Source of the DNA: Candidatus Peribacterales bacterium
GTDB taxonomy: Bacteria; Patescibacteriota; Gracilibacteria; Peribacterales; Peribacteraceae
Direction of reading: 5' to 3'
Assembly: GCA_021731345.1 (NCBI GenBank)
Contig: JAKFXO010000106.1
Location: 1-12,712 of the forward strand
DNA length: 12,712 nucleotides
The notes below the pieces were generated by a model that saw nothing but the letters and a program-made list of their open reading frames with translations, had not been told where the DNA came from and made no database searches. Positions 6,015 through 12,712 of the stretch are shown here, piece by piece. The position numbers were made by a program, and so were the translations under genes. Each line of letters begins with the position of its first letter. Position 1 is the first letter of the stretch.

Positions 6015-6601
6015 CGGACGAGTGTCCGGTAAGCCCATGTACCAAGGATGGCGCCTGCAATAGGTCCAAGGATGTACGCAGGGGAGAGAGAACCAATCCC
6101 GATAGCAACCGCTGGGTTGAGCACGCCATTGGATCCTACAGATGCTGCAAAAACGCCCAAGGTGAGCGCGGTACCGATCGTAAGGCCTGATGCTGCATCT
6201 GACACTTTTCCATACACCACAGACGAAATGCCGAGCATCAGGATGGCAGCACCGAAAAGTTCGAAGGCTGCGACCATTGTTGTATTTTCAACGGTGACCT
6301 GAAGACTCTCGCCGAGAATCGCGCTGCCGAGAGCATACGCAACAAATCCTCCGATGAACTGAGCGACGATGTAGAGTCCTGCATCCTTCGGTTTAATTTT
6401 CCCGATACTCCAAAGACCAACCGTGACAGCTGGATTGACGTGTGCGCCTGAGATAGCGCCAAACATGTAGACGATAAGACCGAGTGTTAAGCCTGCGATA
6501 ACAGGAGTAGGAACTGGAAGCTGTCCGCCAACACCCATGTGCACCATGAACGCGAGGAGGAATGTACCAACGAGTTCAGCAGCGTATGCGCGATAGTTCA
6601 T
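6011..6601 (-). CDS. MIP/aquaporin-family channel
   Basis: Inner-membrane channel of the major intrinsic protein family, passing water or small neutral solutes. I chose the ATG at 6601 (MNYRAYAAELVGTFLLAF, 196 residues), which matches the usual MIP start. A GTG at 6628 would add nine non-family residues. About six hydrophobic segments are visible. The first half-helix has SGAHVNPAVT (NPA at 56-58); the second has SNGVLNPAVAIG (NPA at 162-164). The residue after the second NPA is Val165, where classical aquaporins and GlpF have the filter Arg, so selectivity may differ. It is shorter than the usual 220-280 residues. It diverges from the aminotransferase gene and overlaps the convergent small gene by its stop. 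The substrate is unknown. Confidence 0.92.
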   Translation of the reverse strand: MNYRAYAAELVGTFLLAFMVHMGVGGQLPVPTPVIAGLTLGLIVYMFGAISGAHVNPAVTVGLWSIGKIKPKDAGLYIVAQFIGGFVAYALGSAILGESLQVTVENTTMVAAFELFGAAILMLGISSVVYGKVSDAASGLTIGTALTLGVFAASVGSNGVLNPAVAIGIGSLSPAYILGPIAGAILGTWAYRTLVR

Positions 6602-6738
6602 GGATGGGGAGGGAAGGAAATCAGACACATCGTACTCCTAATCCACCACCCCACTTCAAGTCCGATCAGTGGTAATGTCAGGACATAGCATACGACGTCT
6701 TCTCCAAAAACGGCGCGATTCTCCCCGCATCCGACGCA

Positions 6739-7509
6739 GTGATGTCGCTTTCTAATATCGAATATGCGTATGGCTTCGGTGTGTACGAAACCATTCGCGT
6801 CGTGAAAGGGAAGCCGCTGTTTATAGCGCAACACCTGGAACGACTTGAGGCATCAGCGAAAGCGATTGGCCTTACACACGGCTTTACGCAGACACAGTGG
6901 AATACATGGACGCGCGAACTGATTGCACAGACGAAAGCTGATGCACTGAACCTAAAAATGCTTCTCATTGGCGCGAGAGAAGCGAGTGGTGCGCAGCTAC
7001 TCATCATTCCGCTCGCGCCTCTCTTTCCGGACAAACGACTCTTCGTCCGAGGTGCTACGGTCATCAGTATTGAGCACGAGAGATTCATGCCACAGGCAAA
7101 AACCCTCAACATGCTCCCGAGCTACATCTCCTATTCGAAAGCCAAGGCAGCAGGATGCTATGACGCTGTCTATATCAATCGCTCTGGCTGCATCACGGAA
7201 GGAACGCGCACGAATTTCTTTGCCATCCGCGGACGCACGCTGATCTCTCCATCGAAGAGTGAAATTCTGGAAGGCGTCACACTTCTCAATGTGATCAGCG
7301 TCGCAGAAAAAAACGGATACGACATTTCGTATGAAGATATTCCGCTATCACGGATCAAAGATTTTGACGGTGCATTTCTCACGAGCACCTCAAGTAAGAT
7401 CATGCCGCTTTCGAAGATCGACGAAACGGAGATGAAAATTCCTGACGCGCTGCATGAGCTCATCAAACACTTTGAAATCTTCCTCGAGAGTGCAGTACTG
7501 AAAGGCTGA
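6739..7509 (+). CDS. Class IV PLP-dependent aminotransferase (branched-chain / D-amino-acid / PabC type)
   Basis: Fold type IV PLP enzyme that moves amino groups between an amino acid and a 2-oxo acid, or acts as a lyase in the PabC branch. Numbered from the GTG at 6739 (256 residues), the family marks are: EYAYGFGVYETIRV (8-21); HLERL (32-36); the PLP Lys121 in QAKTLNMLPSY; the glutamate after the loop, Glu154 in ITEGTRTNF; and ILEGVTLLNVI. An ATG lies at 6742. The same frame upstream (about 6685-6738) reads like the missing family N terminus (SKNGAILPASDA) but has no ATG, GTG or TTG; an ATA is at 6685. Substrate class (ilvE, dat or pabC) cannot be settled. The TGA stop abuts the convergent SLH gene. 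Confidence 0.9.
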   Translation: MMSLSNIEYAYGFGVYETIRVVKGKPLFIAQHLERLEASAKAIGLTHGFTQTQWNTWTRELIAQTKADALNLKMLLIGAREASGAQLLIIPLAPLFPDKRLFVRGATVISIEHERFMPQAKTLNMLPSYISYSKAKAAGCYDAVYINRSGCITEGTRTNFFAIRGRTLISPSKSEILEGVTLLNVISVAEKNGYDISYEDIPLSRIKDFDGAFLTSTSSKIMPLSKIDETEMKIPDALHELIKHFEIFLESAVLKG

Positions 7510-8520
7510 TTACTGCGCAGCAGGCTGCGCTTTCATCTTACGTGCTTCGTCAGCCATGTTCTTACCAATGGCCTGCATTTGCGTTGCAATGGTCGAAAGA
7601 CCAGGCGAGAACGCCTTCGCTTTCTCTGCAGAAGCGTAGGCCTCTTTGGAGTAGTTGATGGCGCCGTCGAGGTTGCCTTCCACGCCAGCCTTGTACGCAA
7701 GTACGAGTGAACGGAAGCCTTCTGAAATTTTCATCGCACCTTTCACGATTGCTTCATTTGGTTTCGAAGCGAGTGCTCCACGCGTTGTGATCACTGCGCG
7801 TGCAGATGCCCACTGCGCTTGCTTCAAATCTTTCTGATCAAGCATTTGCAAAACATTTCCAATGTCAGTCTCAGCCTGCGACAAGAGTGCCTGTGTGCGG
7901 CGTCCTGCTGTGTACATATCCAGACGGTAGTAGAAGAGCGCCATCTGTCCGCGTGTGATTTCCTGTGACGGATTGAGCATGCCGTCCTGGCTCACTGCCG
8001 TCATAGACGACGCGAGAGCGAAACGCATCACGGGGTAGAACCAATCAGTTGTGTTTGGTACGTCAGTGCTGAGTGGCTCAGCAAAATCTGAAAACGCTGA
8101 TGTGTAATCCATCTTCTTGGACTTCAGAAGCATCTTCATAAATGCGGACTTCGTCACCGGTGCGTTGGGGTTGAACTTTGCAGCTGAGTCGACAATGCCC
8201 ATGATGCGCGCAGCTTCTACGTACGACGTGAACCACTGACCCGTAGGAATGTCGCTGAATTGTGAGGCGGTGATTTTGGAGAGCTCTTCAGCACTCACAA
8301 GTGGGGCGACAAGAACTTTGGCAGCTTGTGCGCGCGTCAGTTTCCCGTCTGGGTTAAATTTGTCAGCAGTTTGAATAATGCCTGCAGACTTCAGGTACTC
8401 GGTTGCCGGATACAGTGCGCTGCTCGTTGGGACATCCGAGAAACCGGCCGCGAGAGCGGTAACCGGAAGTGCGAATGCGAGTGAGAGAGTCGTGACGGTG
8501 AAAGCGTGGCGGATGCCCAT
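7510..8520 (-). CDS. Secreted S-layer-homology (SLH) domain protein
   Basis: A 336-residue exported protein that probably sits on the cell surface. A signal peptide is clear: MGIRHAF, a hydrophobic core at about 8-20, and likely cleavage after ALA at 22-24. Three SLH-like modules follow at about 26-70, 87-131 and 142-200; each has an F(S)D start, as in AGFSDVP and SQFSDIPTGQWF, and later FNP...T/S...A. SLH triplets usually bind pyruvylated secondary cell-wall polymers in other bacteria. The rest (about 205-330) is Ala/Lys/Gln-rich and helical, TPR-like or coiled, and its role is unknown. The ATG at 8520 has no Shine-Dalgarno. Its stop abuts that of the aminotransferase with no gap. SLH proteins need a wall ligand, so the genome should also hold a pyruvyltransferase (CsaB), which is not visible here. 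Confidence 0.9.
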   Translation of the reverse strand: MGIRHAFTVTTLSLAFALPVTALAAGFSDVPTSSALYPATEYLKSAGIIQTADKFNPDGKLTRAQAAKVLVAPLVSAEELSKITASQFSDIPTGQWFTSYVEAARIMGIVDSAAKFNPNAPVTKSAFMKMLLKSKKMDYTSAFSDFAEPLSTDVPNTTDWFYPVMRFALASSMTAVSQDGMLNPSQEITRGQMALFYYRLDMYTAGRRTQALLSQAETDIGNVLQMLDQKDLKQAQWASARAVITTRGALASKPNEAIVKGAMKISEGFRSLVLAYKAGVEGNLDGAINYSKEAYASAEKAKAFSPGLSTIATQMQAIGKNMADEARKMKAQPAAQ

Positions 8521-8707
8521 AGGATGCGGAGAACAGGGGTCATGGTATCAGTCTGTATTTCGCAGAGGCAAGCGAAAAGACCATGGAGATACAATACACC
8601 GCTATTTTTCGACATTGAGTATGAACGTAGGGCTTACACATAGGCTTTTCACAAACGAGAAAAATCATGAAATCTGAGCCACGGAAAAAAGAGCCCACTC
8701 GCACAAT

Positions 8708-9320
8708 GAAAGATCAGACACATTCGATACGTTTTTTGAAACTCTCTTCAAAATCAAACGCAGCCCTAATTGAAGCCAAAAAGTCAGGATCATAAACAAA
8801 TGACTCACTCTGCCGCTATAATAGACAATTCATTTTTCTGTTGTATGAATAACAAAAGATCATCGACTTCTGAGCACTACGCAACACAGTCACGCATGCA
8901 GAATCCCATGTGATATCGATGCTATGAGAAAAGATCCGAAAGATACGACACGATACTGATGTACGTTCGGCGTCTCGATGCCGAACATCTGACCAGGGTG
9001 TTTGGACTTTTAGGATGGAAACAAGATATCGCGTTCACCCTCATGCGGTCAGAATGAGGCTATGAGTCGTAATAATTGACAATAATTATTTTCATTGCAA
9101 AGATCAATAACACTCGAAACGCCCTTAAATCAGGAGCATCAATGTGGAATTTTTGTCTTCAGTAAGCCAAAAGATCATCATGTACCGATGAGGTTTTGCA
9201 GCGTCTGAATAGTGAAAACGCAGTGATTTCGCAGCCTCACAAGCAAAGATCAGAGACTTTCGCAGCAGGTACTGCATTCAGCAAAAGATCAGGCATTGCC
9301 CTGAAACAAGCGCAAAGTTC
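8708..9320 (+). repeat. Phased array of a short GCMAAAGATCA motif (about 10 copies)
   Basis: The core AAAGATC occurs exactly seven times on the plus strand, with its G at 8712, 8858, 8933, 9102, 9173, 9248 and 9287. Three degenerate copies have G at 8783 (AAAAGTCA), 9025 (CAAGATATC) and 9317 (AAAGTTCA). Successive steps are 71, 75, 75, 92, 77, 71, 75, 39 and 30 bp. The best copies read GC(A/C)AAA(A)GATCA. By chance about 0.04 exact plus-strand copies are expected in this length. The sequence between copies is not conserved and the motif is short, so this is not a CRISPR array. An array of protein-binding sites is the simplest reading. Confidence 0.75.
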
Positions 9321-9341
9321 AGATGTCGGTGATACAGGATA

Positions 9342-9370
9342 TTGCTAAAATATTTTAAGAGTGCTATAAT
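9342..9370 (+). promoter_or_regulatory. Promoter of the HTH-surface protein operon
   Basis: TTGCTA (9342-9347), a 17-bp spacer, then TGC directly before a perfect TATAAT (9365-9370) make an extended -10 promoter. It sits 22 bp past the last motif of the array and about 54 bp before the ATG at 9424, giving a leader of about 47 bases. Confidence 0.65.
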
Positions 9371-9423
9371 AATCTCAAGTAAGTCATACATAACACTTCG
9401 TACACAAAAACTAACACACCCCC

Positions 9424-9987
9424 ATGTCGACTTCAGTTCTGCGATTGCAGGATGTCCGACGTCTCCTCCGCTCAGCGGAAGAGTACGAGCTCAGTGCTAT
9501 GGCGGTGCAGCGTTTGAAATGGTTCCAGTACAACCTTGAGCATGGCGGCAACGTGAGTCTTACGTGTCGTCACTTTGGAATTTCGCGTTCGACATATCTC
9601 CGCTGGGCGGAGCGTTTTGATGCAACGGATATTCGTACGCTTGAAGAATTTTCTCGTCGTCCGCACACCGTTCGTCTTCCTGAAACTGAGACACGCACGG
9701 TGGAGCTCATCAAGAAAATCCGCATGGAGAAGCCACTTCTTGGCAAGGAAGCAGTCACACAGATTTTGAAACAAGAGCACGGCGTCACACTCTCGTCTTC
9801 CACAGTCGGCCGCATCATCAAGCGTCACAGCTTGTTCTTCGCGCCGACGGAATCTCACCTCAGCAAACGCTCAGCTTCCGAGGAGTCTTCGACTCTTCGT
9901 CTTCCTGTTCCTGAAAAAGTTTCAGGAGAAGGGGAGGCGGATATCGATGATCCATTCCTGTCACTCGCTTCCGGCATCACGTCATAA
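9424..9987 (+). CDS. Helix-turn-helix protein derived from an IS481/IS3-type transposase, no catalytic domain
   Basis: A 187-residue probable DNA-binding protein. Residues 27-65 form a homeodomain-like HTH (GGNVSLTCRHFGISRSTYLRW in two parts: VSLTCRHFGI and SRSTYLRWAERF). The linker SRRPHTVRLP (78-87) follows. A second winged or HTH_32-like unit at 92-137 has LLGKEAVTQILKQEHGV and SSSTVGRIIKRHSLF. This two-HTH order is that of the N-terminal half of IS481/IS3-family transposases. In those a DDE integrase core should begin near residue 140; here the protein instead ends in a Ser/Glu/Pro-rich tail. It ends at a clean stop two bases before the surface-protein ATG, with no inverted repeats of an IS nearby, so it looks domesticated rather than freshly broken. 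A regulator role is inferred from the context. Confidence 0.8.
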   Translation: MSTSVLRLQDVRRLLRSAEEYELSAMAVQRLKWFQYNLEHGGNVSLTCRHFGISRSTYLRWAERFDATDIRTLEEFSRRPHTVRLPETETRTVELIKKIRMEKPLLGKEAVTQILKQEHGVTLSSSTVGRIIKRHSLFFAPTESHLSKRSASEESSTLRLPVPEKVSGEGEADIDDPFLSLASGITS

Positions 9988-9989
9988 CC

Positions 9990-12362
9990 ATGCGCACCAT
10001 GCACACAAGCATCGGCGCGAAAGTAATCGCTCTCACCCTAGCTCTCGGGTGGCAGGCGATGACAATTGGTCATGCGATTGCACTCACGAGTACATCGTTC
10101 CAGATTCGAGATACATTCGGATCGTACGAAACAAACGGTATCGGCGACAGTCCTTCTTATGAACAAGGAGAAGGAGAAGGAGGTGTGACGTGGTACAACG
10201 GAGAACTCTCCAGCCCGAGTTACAGCATCATCACCAGTATAGACACATCCTCAACGTCTAGTAGTTCGTCGAGCTCCGGTGGTTCGAGCGGTGGAAGTAC
10301 GGGTGGAACGAGCGGCGGTTCTGGCGGGTCTACATCGGGCGGAGGTAACGGCGGAGGCTACTACCCACCTTTGAGCAGCAGCTCATCTGCAGGAGCTGAG
10401 CAGATCTCCAGTAGTCAGCGTCCTGTGCGATCGTCTCGCTCGTCCTCCGCTTCATCCACATCCACACACTCCTCTATTGCGCCACTCGCTTCGTCCGCTC
10501 CGGCGCTCGAAGACAAGGTGGAAGGTATGTCCAATTTCCATGAAGCCGCAGGATGGCAGATTGATCCGATGGCGCAGGTCGACGAGGTCGAAGGACGTTT
10601 CGCGACAGCCATGCACTTTTTCTGCAACACACAGTTGTTGGATCCGGCGCAGATGTATACATCTTGGTTGCCGTGGCTGCTCATCGCGGCAAGCATCATC
10701 CTGACGGCTATCAACATCTTGCTCATTCTGAAGAAGGAGACTCCGAAGTCTGCGAAGCCCACGAGGAAAAAGAAGTCACGCGTCACGTCCGGCATGCGCC
10801 GCACTGTACTACTCGCTGTCCTCGGCATCGTCTGCGCATTGTTCGCCCTTCTCATTCCGTTGAGTGCGAGCGCGATCGGAACAACTCCGATGCTCAGGTC
10901 CTATAACGGAACTCTTCTCGACGCCAGCGGCAACCCTGTAACTACGGCTGTTTCCGTACGCTTCAGCTACTGGAAGAGCTCGGATTATCTCTCAACGGAC
11001 ACCAGTGCTACCGGTGCCATCAATACGGGCTCGGTAAACTACGTCGGCTGGCAGGAAGTGCAAACCACGACGCCGAGTGCGAAAGGTAGCTTCTCCCTGA
11101 ACTTTGGAGAATTCTCGCCGCTCGTGAACTTCCAAAGCCTTGCACCGAGCACGTTGAAAAATCTGCATCTCCAGGTTGAAGTAAAAGCAGCGGGTGATCC
11201 GGATACCGCATTCGAATTGCTCGACGTCAACAGCGCCAGCTCGACAATCGATCGTTCGCAAATCACGTCTGTACCTTTTGCACGTAACGCTGACCTCCTT
11301 GATCAGCGCGACACAGGAACAGGCAGTGGCGACATCGCAGTGCTCGAGTTCGGCGGCCTCCTACCAATCAGCACCATACCTGGTGGCACGAACCTTGGAA
11401 CATTCACGCTCGACTCGGATAATTCGGAGACGTCGGAAATCGCACTCACGTTCGGTGCAGCACTGGAAAAGAAACTCACGTACGACATCAGTGACGGCAC
11501 CTTCCGCTTCAATGACGATGTGGAAATCCAGGGTAACCTCACCGTCACCGGACTCGTCAACGGTGTGAATATCACGTCGCTACAAAACTCGACCGACGCG
11601 CTGAAGGCATTCTCTGGAGGCGGGCTGAACCTGAGCGTATCGATGGGCTCGTACCGTCTCAACGGTGTTGCAACAAATTACGCAGGCGGCACGATTGCAC
11701 TACCTTCAAGCGCCACAAACTCCGTATTCTTCGGATCTGGCGGACTCACCTACGCTGCTGCATTCCCAACAGATGAAAGCTTCATCCCTGTTGCAACAGT
11801 CACTACCTCTGCAGGATCCATCGTGACCGTACTCGACAGGCGCACGCTGTCATCTGATGACCGCGAACACACGAGTGCTGTCACGTTCAATCCTGGCTTT
11901 GAGAAGGCAAGCTACCAAGCTGATGGTGCTGATAACGTCGGACAGCTCTCGGTGAGCCACGACAATATCTCTCTCAAGAACTTCTACGTTTGGACGAGCA
12001 CTAAGTCCTCACTCCAGGACTACGACATCATTCTCCGCGTACCGGTGCCGGAACACTTTGTCCGCTGGAACGTGAGCGGTGCTGCAAATCCGATCTCGCT
12101 TATGTATCGCTCCACATCTGCAGCTGCCGCAGACAATAAACTTGATATTCAGATTTACGATACGAACGGTGTACCAGTGAGTCTCTCGGGCTCGGTTAGC
12201 AACCTTGCCGGCACGTCGTGGGCAACAAGCGAGATCGAATTTACAGGCTCTCCGACATGGACTGTGGGGCAAGACATGCTGCTTCGCCTAAAGCTTTCTG
12301 CCAAAGACGCGTACCAGATGCACATCGGTAGCTTGAAGCTGAACTTCGTAGAGTTGGAGTAA
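9990..12362 (+). CDS. Giant two-part surface protein with Ser/Gly linker, two membrane segments and a fibre-like C-terminal part
   Basis: A 790-residue exported protein, start coupled to the HTH stop (two bases between). Visible layout: signal peptide about 1-31 (cleavage near HAIA); a short domain to about 80; a Ser/Gly-rich linker 87-170; a segment to about 225; membrane helix 226-247; a basic stretch 248-271; a second hydrophobic helix 272-295 ending ASA. The rest is outside: a beta-rich domain (about 296-435, GTLLDASGNPV, then FARNADLLDQRD), a module LTFGAALEKKLTYD...FRFNDDVEIQGNL (about 486-517), a fibre-like stretch to about 620, and a beta-sandwich-like C terminus (630-790). The positive-inside rule puts both ends outside. 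Residues 269-295 look like a second signal peptide. Function unknown; adhesion or surface structure is a guess. Confidence 0.8.
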   Translation: MRTMHTSIGAKVIALTLALGWQAMTIGHAIALTSTSFQIRDTFGSYETNGIGDSPSYEQGEGEGGVTWYNGELSSPSYSIITSIDTSSTSSSSSSSGGSSGGSTGGTSGGSGGSTSGGGNGGGYYPPLSSSSSAGAEQISSSQRPVRSSRSSSASSTSTHSSIAPLASSAPALEDKVEGMSNFHEAAGWQIDPMAQVDEVEGRFATAMHFFCNTQLLDPAQMYTSWLPWLLIAASIILTAINILLILKKETPKSAKPTRKKKSRVTSGMRRTVLLAVLGIVCALFALLIPLSASAIGTTPMLRSYNGTLLDASGNPVTTAVSVRFSYWKSSDYLSTDTSATGAINTGSVNYVGWQEVQTTTPSAKGSFSLNFGEFSPLVNFQSLAPSTLKNLHLQVEVKAAGDPDTAFELLDVNSASSTIDRSQITSVPFARNADLLDQRDTGTGSGDIAVLEFGGLLPISTIPGGTNLGTFTLDSDNSETSEIALTFGAALEKKLTYDISDGTFRFNDDVEIQGNLTVTGLVNGVNITSLQNSTDALKAFSGGGLNLSVSMGSYRLNGVATNYAGGTIALPSSATNSVFFGSGGLTYAAAFPTDESFIPVATVTTSAGSIVTVLDRRTLSSDDREHTSAVTFNPGFEKASYQADGADNVGQLSVSHDNISLKNFYVWTSTKSSLQDYDIILRVPVPEHFVRWNVSGAANPISLMYRSTSAAAADNKLDIQIYDTNGVPVSLSGSVSNLAGTSWATSEIEFTGSPTWTVGQDMLLRLKLSAKDAYQMHIGSLKLNFVELE

Positions 12363-12381
12363 GGCATCCTTTCAGTGCCTT
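12361..12381 (+). terminator. Weak candidate terminator after the surface-protein gene
   Basis: AAGGCA (12361-12366) and TGCCTT (12376-12381) can form a 6-bp stem with a 9-base loop right at the stop codon. No T run follows directly; a T7 run appears only at 12421-12427. Termination here is doubtful. Confidence 0.25.
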
Positions 12382-12468
12382 CTGACATTAAGGAGCATAA
12401 TAAAGAGAAGGCTGGAGCAGTTTTTTTCTATAACATTATTTGTGTTTGTCCATATCACACGCGAGCAT

Positions 12469-12491
12469 GAAAAGATCTTTTCTGGTATAGT
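12469..12491 (+). promoter_or_regulatory. Palindromic AAAAGATC operator plus extended -10 of the next surface gene
   Basis: GAAAAGATCTTTTC (12469-12482) is a perfect 14-bp palindrome built on the same AAAAGATC core as the upstream array. It ends 3 bases before TATAGT (12486-12491), which has TGG before it, making an extended -10. The palindrome fills the space between -35 and -10; no good -35 exists. The start codon follows 30 bases after the -10. Confidence 0.5.
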
Positions 12492-12521
12492 AATACGATT
12501 TATTCATACCAATATCAATTT

Positions 12522-12712
12522 ATGCCCACCACCGTTGTCCCACGGTACGTGCGCAGACTCTCGAGGCTGACAAGCGCAACGCTCGTCGCATTCCTCTTCC
12601 TTGGCGCATTGCCGGAGTCCGCATCCGCCGTGTCGTCTTGGAACCCTACACTCCTCGTGAATACCGAGTCATTTCAATCTATCGATGCCGGTGATGGGAC
12701 CACCGATATCGA
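12522..12712 (+). CDS. Secreted surface protein, 5' part only (cut by window edge)
   Basis: The ATG at 12522 opens a frame that stays open to the window end (63 full codons). The start MPTTVVPRYVRRLSRL is basic; a hydrophobic core at about 19-30 and the ASA at 34-36 make a clear signal peptide with cleavage after residue 36. The mature part starts VSSWNPTLLVNTESFQSID. The WNPTLLVNTESFQ style is, as I recall, typical of long repeat-rich exported proteins in this lineage, and the module that usually follows resembles LTFGAALEKKLTYD in the upstream 790-residue protein; that link is inference. The gene has its own extended -10 with the palindrome. No Shine-Dalgarno (CAATTT before ATG). Function is unknown. 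Confidence 0.75.
   Translation, partial: MPTTVVPRYVRRLSRLTSATLVAFLFLGALPESASAVSSWNPTLLVNTESFQSIDAGDGTTDI

Larger units (their letters stand above)
8521..9423. other. 900-bp gene-free divergent spacer
   Basis: No reading frame longer than about 60 residues and no tRNA is seen here. It is more AT-rich than the genes around it. Contents: a same-strand motif array (8708-9320, listed separately); a hairpin GTTCGGC/GCCGAAC with an 8-base loop (8965-8986); a hairpin CCTCAT/ATGAGG (9039-9059); an AT-rich inverted repeat AATAATT/AATTATT (9071-9090); an isolated TATAAT (8817-8822) without a matching -35; and the promoter at 9342-9370. No DnaA-box cluster was found, so an origin is not supported. Confidence 0.7.

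Noticed and set aside
8708..9320. CRISPR array
   Set aside because: Spacing is fairly regular, but the repeated part is only about 10 bases and varies, far shorter than CRISPR repeats. No cas genes are present.
8640..9420. Replication origin (GATC-rich, AT-rich spacer; jag is often near oriC)
   Set aside because: No TTATCCACA-type DnaA boxes on either strand, and no dnaA, rnpA, rpmH or yidC nearby. jag is 6.5 kb away and alone.
1..12712. UGA-recoded genetic code (Gracilibacteria-type code 25)
   Set aside because: The aminotransferase ends at TGA at family length next to a convergent gene. No conserved protein here is interrupted by an in-frame TGA.
9342..12712. Intact insertion sequence around the HTH gene
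   Set aside because: No catalytic DDE domain, no terminal inverted repeats or target duplication found flanking 9424-9987, and the next gene follows after two bases.

Overview
The window looks like part of a Candidate Phyla Radiation (Patescibacteria) genome, most likely of the Peregrinibacteria/Peribacteria type. This is an inference from four things: the small housekeeping proteins, the scattered housekeeping genes (dnaJ without grpE/dnaK, jag/khpB without yidC/rnpA), the very large low-complexity surface proteins, and the style of the secreted repeats. UAA, UAG and UGA all act as stops here, so a UGA-recoded lineage (Gracilibacteria/SR1) is unlikely. None of the gene starts has a clear Shine-Dalgarno sequence.

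The left half (1-5700) is housekeeping. It holds the 5' part of an RDD-family membrane protein (minus strand, cut by the window edge), dnaJ (plus), the RNA-binding protein jag/khpB (minus), an HU-type nucleoid protein (minus, with a good terminator and a candidate promoter), topoisomerase I (plus), and tRNA-Trp(CCA). A 43-bp exact copy of the tRNA 3' half, ending just past its encoded CCA, lies 163 bp downstream. It directly abuts an elaborate hairpin. This resembles an attachment-site scar or a small tRNA-derived element.

The middle (5680-8520) holds a small unknown helical protein, an aquaporin-family channel with an altered second NPA motif, a class IV PLP aminotransferase whose apparent N terminus extends past any normal start codon, and a secreted three-SLH-domain cell-surface protein. 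Convergent stops overlap or abut, so packing is tight.

The right part (8521-12712) is the accessory and most interesting region. A roughly 900-bp gene-free stretch carries seven exact AAAGATC cores plus three degenerate copies. All are on the same strand, and most are 71-77 bp apart. The stretch ends in a good extended -10 promoter. That promoter drives a two-gene unit: a protein that looks like the DNA-binding half of an IS481/IS3-type transposase without its catalytic domain, and, two bases later, a 790-residue two-part membrane-anchored surface protein. A further secreted-protein gene begins at 12522. A perfect palindrome containing the same AAAAGATC core sits just upstream of its -10 element. 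My working hypothesis is that the domesticated transposase-derived protein is the regulator of this surface-protein locus and the motif is its binding site. Nothing in the sequence alone proves that.
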